Source: CAYLLN01 sp964384375
Lineage (GTDB): Bacteria > Planctomycetota > Planctomycetia > Pirellulales > Pirellulaceae
Length of the DNA stretch: 64,000 bases
Assembly: GCA_964384375.1 (NCBI GenBank)
Contig: CAYLLN010000034.1
Location: 1 to 64,000 of the forward strand
Direction: 5' to 3'
Shown here: positions 43,016 through 50,754 of the stretch, piece by piece
How positions within the stretch are numbered: the stretch's first letter is position 1
Layout: every line of letters starts with the position of its first letter
Notes under the pieces: model-generated
The model's database searches: none
Seen by the model: only the letters and a program-made list of their open reading frames with translations
What the model was told of the DNA's origin: nothing
Program-made: the position numbers and the translations under genes

Positions 43016-43894
43016 ATGAAATCGACGCTCTGCCTTGAGGTCGCTTGTGCTCTGGTCGCTATCGCGATTCTCCCGGACGTGATGTGCGGACAGGAGATGC
43101 AGCGCGAAATTCCGTATGTCGCTGGCGGGCACAAGCGACAAGTGCTCGATGTTTACCAGCCGAAGGACGCAAAGAATCTGCCGGTGGTGTTTTGGATTCA
43201 TGGCGGTGGGTGGCAGACGGGGGACAAGTCGAGCGTGCAGCACAAGCCGGAGTGGTTCACCGGGCAGGGGTTCGTTTTCGTTTCGACGAACTATCGCCTG
43301 CTGCCGGAGGTGGACATGGGGACGATCATTCGGGACGTGGTCAAGTCGCTGCGATGGGTGCGCGAGCACGCGACCGAGCACGGGGGCGATCCGCGGCGGA
43401 TCTTTGTGATGGGGCATTCGGCGGGCGCTCAACTGGCCGCGATCGTCTGCACCGACGATCGGTATCTGAAGGCCGAGGGTCTATCGCTCGACATCGTGAA
43501 AGGGTGCGTTCCCGTCGATGGGGACACGTTCGATGTCCCCGCGATCATCGAGACAGCGGAGACGCGCCGCCGCGTGCATGGCCTTCCACAGGCGAAGTTT
43601 GGCCATCGTGAGAAGTTCGGCAACGACGAGGCCAAGCATCGCGATTTTTCGGCCGTCACGCACGTTGCGGCCGGCAAGGGGATTCCGCCGTTTCTGATCG
43701 TGCACGTGGCCGAGCATCCCGACACGACCGCGCAGGCTCAGCGGCTGGCCAACGTGCTGAAGGAGGCGAAGATTCCCGTCACGCTTTACGGCGTCCGCGA
43801 GACGACCCACGGCAAGATCAACGACGATCTAGGGCTGTCCGATGATCCCGGGACAAAGGCACTGCGAGCGTTCTTGGATGAAACGCTAAAGTAG
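43016..43894 (+). CDS. Secreted carboxylesterase (alpha/beta hydrolase)
   Basis: A 292-residue protein with a signal peptide, an oxyanion-hole VFWIHGGGWQTGDKS (HGGG), and GHSAGAQLAA with Ser nucleophile. The catalytic Asp and His are probably in LIVHVAEHPDT and ETTHGKIND. The family includes BD-FAE/Est feruloyl and acetyl esterases, so it likely deacetylates plant or algal polysaccharide. Confidence 0.88.
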   Translation: MKSTLCLEVACALVAIAILPDVMCGQEMQREIPYVAGGHKRQVLDVYQPKDAKNLPVVFWIHGGGWQTGDKSSVQHKPEWFTGQGFVFVSTNYRLLPEVDMGTIIRDVVKSLRWVREHATEHGGDPRRIFVMGHSAGAQLAAIVCTDDRYLKAEGLSLDIVKGCVPVDGDTFDVPAIIETAETRRRVHGLPQAKFGHREKFGNDEAKHRDFSAVTHVAAGKGIPPFLIVHVAEHPDTTAQAQRLANVLKEAKIPVTLYGVRETTHGKINDDLGLSDDPGTKALRAFLDETLK

Positions 43895-44746
43895 GGCAGC
43901 TTCAAGCCACAAAGTTCGGATCGCAGCGTTTCGCAAATGACCCATGACCAAATCCCAATGACGAGTGGGATACACCGCATTGGTCATTGGTGCTTGGTCA
44001 TTGGACATTCTGATTGCCGACAACCGAGAATTGAGACGCGATCGAACGATGCCCCCCGTTTGGAAATCGTTTGTTTTTCTTGCGAGCAAGTGGTGGGGAA
44101 TCGGCCAGTTCGCTAGTGGGAATGTAAGCGACGATGCGGCTGAAGGTTCGGCTGAATTCTCCCTGCACGAAAATGAACTGTGGCGGATGCGAAGGGGGGT
44201 GGGCGACAATCGTGGGTTACAATCAGAGCCGCGGAGTGGTGCAGCGTGGCAGTCGGAAGCCACGGATGAACACCGATGGTCCCAGCGCAGCCCAGCCGCA
44301 ACCTACGTGGAATTTGGCGGGCCACTGGCAGGCTCTCAACACAAAGTTGCAAAGATCGCGAAGGCCGCAAAGGGATGAGCCTTTCGCTCTTTGCGGCTTT
44401 GCCAACTTTGCGATCTTTGCGTTGAATTAGAAAGACGATGCGCCGGCGAGCGATCCCATGACAATTCTTCGTAGTACGCGAAGAACTCGCACGCTGTTAC
44501 GGATGGGGCGGGGCGGGTAAGTGTTGTGTCGCTGTTGTGAAACTGTTGTAACTATTGTGCCGGTCGTCGGGGCGAATTTGCGTAAGTGCTGGCGGCGAGT
44601 GAAGTTGCGGAAGAAAAAAGGGAGGCATGAAACTGCCGGCACAATAGTCTCGAACGTACTGATTCAACCGAGATAGCCGCGGCATGCGTATTGAGGAGAT
44701 CGGTAGGGCGGGTGCCTGAATTGACTTCGCCGGGGGGAGGGTCACA
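43895..44746. other. Long intergenic region with repeats
   Basis: 852 bp without a convincing gene. It has two direct copies of TTGGTCATTGG (43980-43990 and 43994-44004), the nested inverted repeat listed at 44349-44420, and stop-rich frames otherwise. A frame at 43965-44378 reads as repeat-derived text without a domain, and I reject it. A promoter for the downstream 912-residue protein gene should lie near 44650-44740. Confidence 0.6.
44349..44420. repeat. Nested inverted repeat
   Basis: The outer arms GCAAAGATCGC (44349-44359) and GCGATCTTTGC (44410-44420), and the inner arms GCCGCAAAG (44364-44372) and CTTTGCGGC (44389-44397), share the core CAAAG. It could form a long hairpin. Confidence 0.8.
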
Positions 44747-47485
44747 ATGAGTGGTTGGGGCAGAATCGGACGCGGGGAACTTCTCATGCAGCCCTTCCTC
44801 GGGTGGCGTCGGCTGGCACATGTGCTGTGCGGCGTCGCAATCGGACTGAATGTGATTAGCGTGCCGGTGCGCGCGGCGGACGTCGTGACGCTCAAGAATG
44901 GCATGACGCTAGAAGGAGTGTTCGGCTCGCTGGGTTCGCTTGGGCCGGATGCTCTCGCCCCAACCGGCGCCGGAGAGATCAAGCTCAAGCGAATCGTCCT
45001 CTGCGACGATCAGCTTCGCCGCACGTTCGTCTTCAGCGGCAATCGGGCGACGGAGTTCGCTCCCTCGCCGATCACGCGGTTTGAGAAGTTCACGATCAAG
45101 CAGCGCGTTTGCCTGGCGGGGCGCGGCTTTGCCAGCATCGCGCCGATTCGCTGGTCGCCGTTCGACGAGTTTGGCCGCCGCATCTTTTCGGTTAACACGA
45201 ACGAAGGGCCGGTTGATGTCGTGCAGGGGATTACGGAAGTGACCCCGACGTACACGCGGCTGGATGTGCTGCAGGGGCACAACGCCTACGTCTGGTCGAT
45301 GTCGATTGCGACGAACTCGATCCCGCGCGAGGATCTGTCGAAGATCCTGCGGAATCATATCGACGTGAAGAACGCCGACGAGCGGCTGAAGATCGTGCGG
45401 CTGTATATCCAGTCGGAGCGGATTCAGGACGCGCGAGCCGAACTCGACACGGTGCTCAAGGATTTTCCAGGCCTGGCCGCCCTCGGCGCGACCGCCAAAG
45501 AGCTGACGCAGATGTCGGCCACGCGGCTGATCAAAGAGATTGAACTGCGGCGTGACGCGGGGCAGCCGCTGCTCGCCATGTCGATGCTCGAAAAGTTTCC
45601 TAGCGAGGGAGTGGCCGGCGATACGCTGATCAAGGTCCGCGAGCTACTCGGCGAGTTCAAGGACCTGGAACTGCAGGGGCAGGGAATCGTGCAGTCGCTC
45701 GATGCGAATCTGGCGGCGGTGAAGGACGCCCGCGTACGCGAGGAGCTGACGCCGATCGTCACCGAGATCAAGACCGAGCTGAATATTCACAATGTCGCCC
45801 GGATGGCCGACTATTTGCGGCTGTCGAGCGATGCGGCTCTGACGGCCGAGCAGAAACTGTCGCTGGCCATCAGCGGCTGGCTGCTGGGGAAGGACGCCGG
45901 GCTCGACAACCTGCTGGTGAGCAAGTCGCTCGTGCAAGTGCGCGAACTCGTGCGGCAGTATTTGCGGAGCAAACTCGCGGCTGAGCGGGCGGCGATTCTG
46001 TCGCAGATGTCTTCGCTGGAAGGAGCGACGCCGGAATATATCGCCAAGCTGATTGCCAACATGCGGCCGCCGCTCGAGCCCGCGCCCCCGGTGGTGGAAG
46101 CCGGCGATCCGGGCGATCTGAAAGCTGCTGTCGGTCCGCCGGTGCCGGGCGCCGTCAATGTCGCTCCGCCGGCTGCCGCAGTTCCGCCCCCGCCGCAGCC
46201 GATGCCGCCCCCGGCGATTGATTCCGACCCGGCCGACGATGCGCGAGCCGCTGAACCACCAAAAGCACCGGCGAAAGCGCCCGCCAAGGGAAAGGCTGGT
46301 GAGAAGAAGGGACTCGACGATCTCTTTGAAGAGCCGAAGGCAGCCGCACCGCGCCGCGATCCGGCCGTTGTTCCTGCTGTGAAAGAAGAGCCCGTCGCTC
46401 CCGCTGCCGAGGCGCCGTCGGTCGTCGGGGCGACGGACATTCCCGGCCTCTTCGAGTTGACGGTCGCCGGCCTCCCCGAAGATCCGCAGATCAAATACTG
46501 GGTGCAATTGCCACCGGAGTATTCGCCGTATCGCCGGTACCCGTGCATCGTCACGCTCAACGGCGGTGCGACCTCGCCCGAACAGCAGATCGACTGGTGG
46601 GCCGGCGATTACAAGGCCGACTCGCAGATGCGCTACGGCCAGGCGGCTCGTCACGGCTACATCGTCATCGCCCCGCGGTGGCTTCGCGATCATCAGCGCG
46701 AATACGGCTATTCGGCTCGCGAACATGCGGCGGTGATGCGGCCGCTCCGCGATGCCGCCCGGCGGTTTTCGATCGACACGGACCGCGTTTTCCTGAGTGG
46801 GCATTCGCTCGGAGGCGACGCGGCATGGGACATCGGCCTGGCCCATCCCGATCTGTGGGCGGGCGTGCTGCCGATCGTCGCCACGTCGGACAAGCACGTG
46901 CAGCGCTACTGGGAGAACGCCCAGTACGTGCCGATGTATTTCGTCAGCGGTGAGAAGGACGGCGACAAGCTGGAAAAAAACGCCCAGGATTGGAACCGCT
47001 ACCTCACCCGGACCGGCAATGACGTAACCGTGGTGCAGTTCCAAGGGCGCGGCCACGAGCACTACCACGAAGAGATTCAGAACCTCTTCAAGTGGATGAA
47101 CTTGCACAAGCGGGACTTTTTCCCGCGCGACATCGACGCCGTTTCGATGCGGCCGTGGGACAGCTTCTTCTGGTGGATCGACATCGACCGGATGCCGAGC
47201 AATTTAACGATCCTGCCGGCAGAGTGGCCGAAGAAGGACGTGAAGACGGCTCACATCACTGGCACGGTGTTGAATACCGGGACCGGCGTGAATGTGAAGT
47301 CGCCTTCGGGGAAGACGACCGTATGGCTGTCGCCCGAATTCGTGAACTTTGAAGCCAAGGTGGCCGTGACGATCAATGGCCGCCGGCAGACGAACGTGAC
47401 CCCCAGCATCGGTGTGTTGCTCGAAGATGTACGCACCCGCAGCGATCGACAGCACCCGTTTTGGGCGAAGGCGGAATCGCAGTAA
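44747..47485 (+). CDS. Large secreted protein with C-terminal alpha/beta hydrolase domain
   Basis: A 912-residue protein. It has a signal peptide (LCGVAIGLNVISVPVRA), an N-terminal domain of about 430 residues (TLKNGMTLEGVFGS.., then helical repeats), a Pro/Ala-rich linker (about 440-560), and a hydrolase domain from about 565 with YWVQLPPEYSPYRRYPCIVTLNGG, FLSGHSLGGDAAWDIG (nucleophile) and QGRGHEHYHEE (His). The C-terminal part resembles PHB-depolymerase-type peptidase/esterases. GGGAGGG lies just upstream of the ATG. Confidence 0.82.
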   Translation: MSGWGRIGRGELLMQPFLGWRRLAHVLCGVAIGLNVISVPVRAADVVTLKNGMTLEGVFGSLGSLGPDALAPTGAGEIKLKRIVLCDDQLRRTFVFSGNRATEFAPSPITRFEKFTIKQRVCLAGRGFASIAPIRWSPFDEFGRRIFSVNTNEGPVDVVQGITEVTPTYTRLDVLQGHNAYVWSMSIATNSIPREDLSKILRNHIDVKNADERLKIVRLYIQSERIQDARAELDTVLKDFPGLAALGATAKELTQMSATRLIKEIELRRDAGQPLLAMSMLEKFPSEGVAGDTLIKVRELLGEFKDLELQGQGIVQSLDANLAAVKDARVREELTPIVTEIKTELNIHNVARMADYLRLSSDAALTAEQKLSLAISGWLLGKDAGLDNLLVSKSLVQVRELVRQYLRSKLAAERAAILSQMSSLEGATPEYIAKLIANMRPPLEPAPPVVEAGDPGDLKAAVGPPVPGAVNVAPPAAAVPPPPQPMPPPAIDSDPADDARAAEPPKAPAKAPAKGKAGEKKGLDDLFEEPKAAAPRRDPAVVPAVKEEPVAPAAEAPSVVGATDIPGLFELTVAGLPEDPQIKYWVQLPPEYSPYRRYPCIVTLNGGATSPEQQIDWWAGDYKADSQMRYGQAARHGYIVIAPRWLRDHQREYGYSAREHAAVMRPLRDAARRFSIDTDRVFLSGHSLGGDAAWDIGLAHPDLWAGVLPIVATSDKHVQRYWENAQYVPMYFVSGEKDGDKLEKNAQDWNRYLTRTGNDVTVVQFQGRGHEHYHEEIQNLFKWMNLHKRDFFPRDIDAVSMRPWDSFFWWIDIDRMPSNLTILPAEWPKKDVKTAHITGTVLNTGTGVNVKSPSGKTTVWLSPEFVNFEAKVAVTINGRRQTNVTPSIGVLLEDVRTRSDRQHPFWAKAESQ

Positions 47486-47507
47486 CGACACAAACCGGAG
47501 GTTCGTC

Positions 47508-47717
47508 ATGCAATCGATGCAACTGCACGCTCGCGTCGGATCGGACGGAGTCTTGCGGCTGTCGGTCCCCTTCGAGCCGCAGGAAGCCGATGCCGAGGTG
47601 CTCGTGACGATCGAACCGGTCCGCGAACCTGCGCCAGCCAGGCCGGGCGAGCATTGGGGTGGCTTTCTGGCCGACAACTTCGGCCCGAGCGAGCCGGTCG
47701 AGCGGCGCAGCGTATAG
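47508..47717 (+). CDS. Putative orphan antitoxin-like small protein
   Basis: A 69-residue protein, MQLHARVGSDGVLRLSVPF.. then EADAEVLVTIEPV, matching the AbrB/swapped-hairpin-like antitoxin pattern found upstream of VapC/PIN toxins in some bacteria. GGAGG 6 nt before the ATG is strong. No toxin gene follows; instead the tRNA-Arg gene is 118 nt downstream. It may be the leftover of a toxin-antitoxin pair, or a stand-alone regulator. Confidence 0.6.
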   Translation: MQSMQLHARVGSDGVLRLSVPFEPQEADAEVLVTIEPVREPAPARPGEHWGGFLADNFGPSEPVERRSV

Positions 47718-47835
47718 TTACGACTGGGAACCGCCGGCGAAGCGAGCCGCATCCTTGTCCCGCGAACCGAAACTGTTAATCTGGCGTCATGAGGGTAGTG
47801 GCAAGCAAAGGTCTCTTGCCGCAACCGCACGGGAC

Positions 47836-47909
<74 letters not shown>

Positions 47910-47936
47910 CTTGCTCGATTGCAACAAGGTTGAGCG

Positions 47937-49424
47937 TCAAAACAGCCGGTTGTAGCCGTTGAGGGCGGCAACGCGGTAGGCTTCGGCCATCGTCGGGTAG
48001 TTAAACGTCGTGTTGATGAAGTACATCAGCGAGTTGTGCGGCGCGGGCTGGTTCATGATCGCCTGGCCGATGTGGATGATCTCGCTGGCGTTGGCTCCAA
48101 AGCAGTGAATGCCGAGCAGGGCGAGCGTTTCGCGGTGGAAGAGAATCTTCAGCATGCCGACCTTTTGACCGGTGATCTGAGCGCGGGCCAGGCTTTTGAA
48201 CTGGGCGTGGCCGACTTCATACGGCACGTTCTCCGTGGTTAGCTCGCGTTCGGTCTTGCCGACGGAGCTGATTTCGGGACTGGTGTAGATGCCGGTCGGG
48301 ATGTCCTTGGCCAGCAGCTTGGCGCACTCGTCCCCCATGATGTGGAGTGCTGCGGCGCGGCCTTGCATATAGGCGGCACTGGCTAGAGCGGGGGGGCCGA
48401 TCACGTCGCCGACGGCATAAATGTTCGGTACGAGCGTCGCATAGCGGTCATCGACTTTGAGCTGACCGCGGTTGTCGGGCGTGATGCCGAGCTTTTCCAG
48501 GTCCATGCCGTCGGTGTTGCCGGTGCGGCCGTTAGCCCAGAGGAGAACGTCGGTTTTGATTTTCTTACCGCTCTTCAGATGCAGGATCACGCCGTCGTCT
48601 TGCCCTTCGATCTTCTCGTACTGTTCGCCGTGGCGGACGAGAGCCCCTTTCTCGCGGAGGAAATAGCTCAGGGCATCGCAGATTTCGTCGTCGAGGAACT
48701 CGAGCAGTTGGTTTCGCGTGTTGATGAGATTGAGCTTGCAGCCGAGGTTGCGAAACATCGACGCATACTCGCAGCCGACGACGCCGGCGCCGTAAACGCT
48801 GATCGACCAGGGGGTGAAGCCGAGGTTCAGGATGGTGTCGCTGTCGAAGATGCGCGGGTGGCTAAAATCGACGTCGTGCGGGCGGTACGGGCGAGCGCCA
48901 GAGGCGATGACAAAGTTCTCGGCGGTGATTCGCTCGCTCGCGCCGCGAGGTTCGACGACGTCGATCGTGTGCGGATCGATGAACCGGGCCGAGCCACTGT
49001 AAACCTGCACGCCGTTTTTGTCGTAGAAGCCGCGGCGAAGCTCTTCCTGCTGGTTGATGACCGCTTCGGCCCCTTTGCGGAGCTGCGGGAAGGTGAGCTC
49101 GACGTTGACGCCACACTCGCGAAAGAGCGGGTTGTTGTTGGCCTCGACCATCCGAAAGATGGCGAAGCGGAGGGCCTTGCTGGGGATCGTTCCCCAGTGC
49201 GTGCAGCCGCCGCCGATGCGGGGATAGCGTTCGACGGCGGCGACCTTCAGGCCATATTTGACCGCCTGCATCGCCGCCCCTTCACCACCGGGGCCGGTGC
49301 CGATGACGACTACGTCGTATTTATAGGGCGATTTGCGGCTGCCGGCGACTTTACGCGGCAGGGGCTTGCCGGGGGGAAGGTTGCAGACGACGTCGGCGGG
49401 CGGGGTGGTTGTTTGGTCGGGCAT
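47937..49424 (-). CDS. sthA: Soluble pyridine nucleotide transhydrogenase
   Basis: A 495-residue flavoprotein disulfide reductase relative: FAD motif VIGTGPGGEGA (40-50), GGGCTHWGTIPSKALR with only one cysteine (C74), as in SthA rather than the CxxxxC of lipoamide dehydrogenase, an NAD(P) motif VYGAGVVGCEYA, and IYAVGDVIG. It equilibrates NADPH and NADH. It lies 56 nt downstream of the nitrate transporter gene and may be cotranscribed with the nitrate cluster, which consumes reductant. Confidence 0.93.
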   Translation of the reverse strand: MPDQTTTPPADVVCNLPPGKPLPRKVAGSRKSPYKYDVVVIGTGPGGEGAAMQAVKYGLKVAAVERYPRIGGGCTHWGTIPSKALRFAIFRMVEANNNPLFRECGVNVELTFPQLRKGAEAVINQQEELRRGFYDKNGVQVYSGSARFIDPHTIDVVEPRGASERITAENFVIASGARPYRPHDVDFSHPRIFDSDTILNLGFTPWSISVYGAGVVGCEYASMFRNLGCKLNLINTRNQLLEFLDDEICDALSYFLREKGALVRHGEQYEKIEGQDDGVILHLKSGKKIKTDVLLWANGRTGNTDGMDLEKLGITPDNRGQLKVDDRYATLVPNIYAVGDVIGPPALASAAYMQGRAAALHIMGDECAKLLAKDIPTGIYTSPEISSVGKTERELTTENVPYEVGHAQFKSLARAQITGQKVGMLKILFHRETLALLGIHCFGANASEIIHIGQAIMNQPAPHNSLMYFINTTFNYPTMAEAYRVAALNGYNRLF

Positions 49425-49480
49425 GAGTGAATCATACCCAGTGGGCGAAAATCAGTGAGGGGGACATTCGACCAAGGGCA

Positions 49481-50686
49481 TCAGGCCGATGCCGGCTGCA
49501 GGGCCGCTTCGTCCGCCGTCCTCCAGGTGCGAGCGACGAGCCAAGCGGAGAATCCGGCGATGAGACAGACGATCGCGAACGCGGCAAGGCCCGGACCGAA
49601 CGAACCGGTCCACTGGCGGACGAGACCGAGCGCGCTGGGCAGCAGGAATCCGCCGATGCCGCCGGCAGCACCGACGATGCCAGTGACGACGCCGATCTCG
49701 CGCTGGAAGCGCTGCGGAATGAGCTGAAACACGATGCCGTTGCCGGCTCCGAGCAGGCCCATTGCGAGGACAAAGAGAGTCCCTGCGACAGCGAGCGGCG
49801 GCAGCAGGGCAACGCCTCCCATGACCACAGCGACGGCCGCAAACACGATGGCGAGCAGACGAGCGCCGCCGAAGCGATCGGCCAGATAGCCGCCGAGAGG
49901 GCGAACCATCGAGCCGCTGAAGACGCAGGCAGCTGTCAGTGTGCCGGCGGTGACTCGCGAAAGGCCGTATTGTTCAAAGAAGAAGAGCGTGAGGAAGCTC
50001 GCCAGGCCGATGAAACCGCCAAACGTCACGCAGTAAAAGCCGCAGAACCGCCAGGCATCACGATGCGACAATGCGGTGGAATAGTCGCTCAGCTTTTTCG
50101 GCGGCGGAGCGTGCGGACTGTCCTTGGCAAGCAGTGCAAACACCACAAGTGTGAGCAGCATGACGCCGGCGGCCAATCCTAGCACGGCATGCCAACCGAA
50201 CACTTCCGCGAGTCGCGGTGCGACGAGGGCGGCGATCACGGTGCCGCTGTTCCCCGCGCCGGCGATGCCCAAAGCGAGCCCCTGGTGTTCGAGCGGATAC
50301 CAGCGACTGGCCAGCGGCAGAGCGACGGCGAAGCTCGCACCGGAGATGCCGAGCAGGAAGCCGACGAAGAGTAACTCGTAGTACGAATCGGCCCAGAGCC
50401 AGCCGAGTGCGAGCGGCACGATGGTGAGCATCATGCCGAGCATTCCGGTGCGGCGGCCACCCCAGCGATCGGCAAGGATGCCCATCGGGAGTCGGAGGAG
50501 CGCGCCGCCAAGCGTTGGAATCGCGACGAGCAGCCCCTTCTCCGCGGGAGAGAGCGGCAGGTCCGCAACAATGTACGTCGCGAGGGCGCCGAGGAGCACC
50601 CAGACCATGAAGCTGATGTCGAAGTAGAGGAACGCGGCCAGCAGGGTGGGCCAGTGACCGGCGCGGAGGAAGGATTTGAGGTGCAT
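49481..50686 (-). CDS. narK: Nitrate/nitrite MFS transporter (NarK family)
   Basis: A 401-residue 12-helix MFS protein with the NNP-family features GTLTAACVFSGSMVRPLGGYLADRFGG, GISGASFAVALPLASRWYP and GIVFQLIPQRF. The nitrate-binding Arg residues typically lie in helices 2 and 8, here near LLRLPMGILADR and MVRPLGG. It imports nitrate or exports nitrite. The ATG at 50686 follows a heptamer repeat rather than a Shine-Dalgarno. Confidence 0.9.
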   Translation of the reverse strand: MHLKSFLRAGHWPTLLAAFLYFDISFMVWVLLGALATYIVADLPLSPAEKGLLVAIPTLGGALLRLPMGILADRWGGRRTGMLGMMLTIVPLALGWLWADSYYELLFVGFLLGISGASFAVALPLASRWYPLEHQGLALGIAGAGNSGTVIAALVAPRLAEVFGWHAVLGLAAGVMLLTLVVFALLAKDSPHAPPPKKLSDYSTALSHRDAWRFCGFYCVTFGGFIGLASFLTLFFFEQYGLSRVTAGTLTAACVFSGSMVRPLGGYLADRFGGARLLAIVFAAVAVVMGGVALLPPLAVAGTLFVLAMGLLGAGNGIVFQLIPQRFQREIGVVTGIVGAAGGIGGFLLPSALGLVRQWTGSFGPGLAAFAIVCLIAGFSAWLVARTWRTADEAALQPASA

Positions 50687-50699
50687 GGGGAAGTGGTTA

Positions 50700-50720
50700 G
50701 GGTTCGGGGTTCGGGGTTCA
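50700..50720 (-). repeat. Heptamer tandem repeat upstream of narK
   Basis: Three units GGGTTCG, GGGTTCG, GGGTTCA on the plus strand, i.e. TGAACCC/CGAACCC in the gene direction, about 14 nt before the narK ATG. The placement mirrors the array before leuS. Confidence 0.75.
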
Positions 50721-50754
50721 GAAGGCGAGCGGTGGGAGTGAGTCCACTGAGGGT

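Noticed and set aside
43965..44378. 137-codon frame in the 852-bp spacer
   Set aside because: Reads through repeats, no ribosome binding site, no domain.
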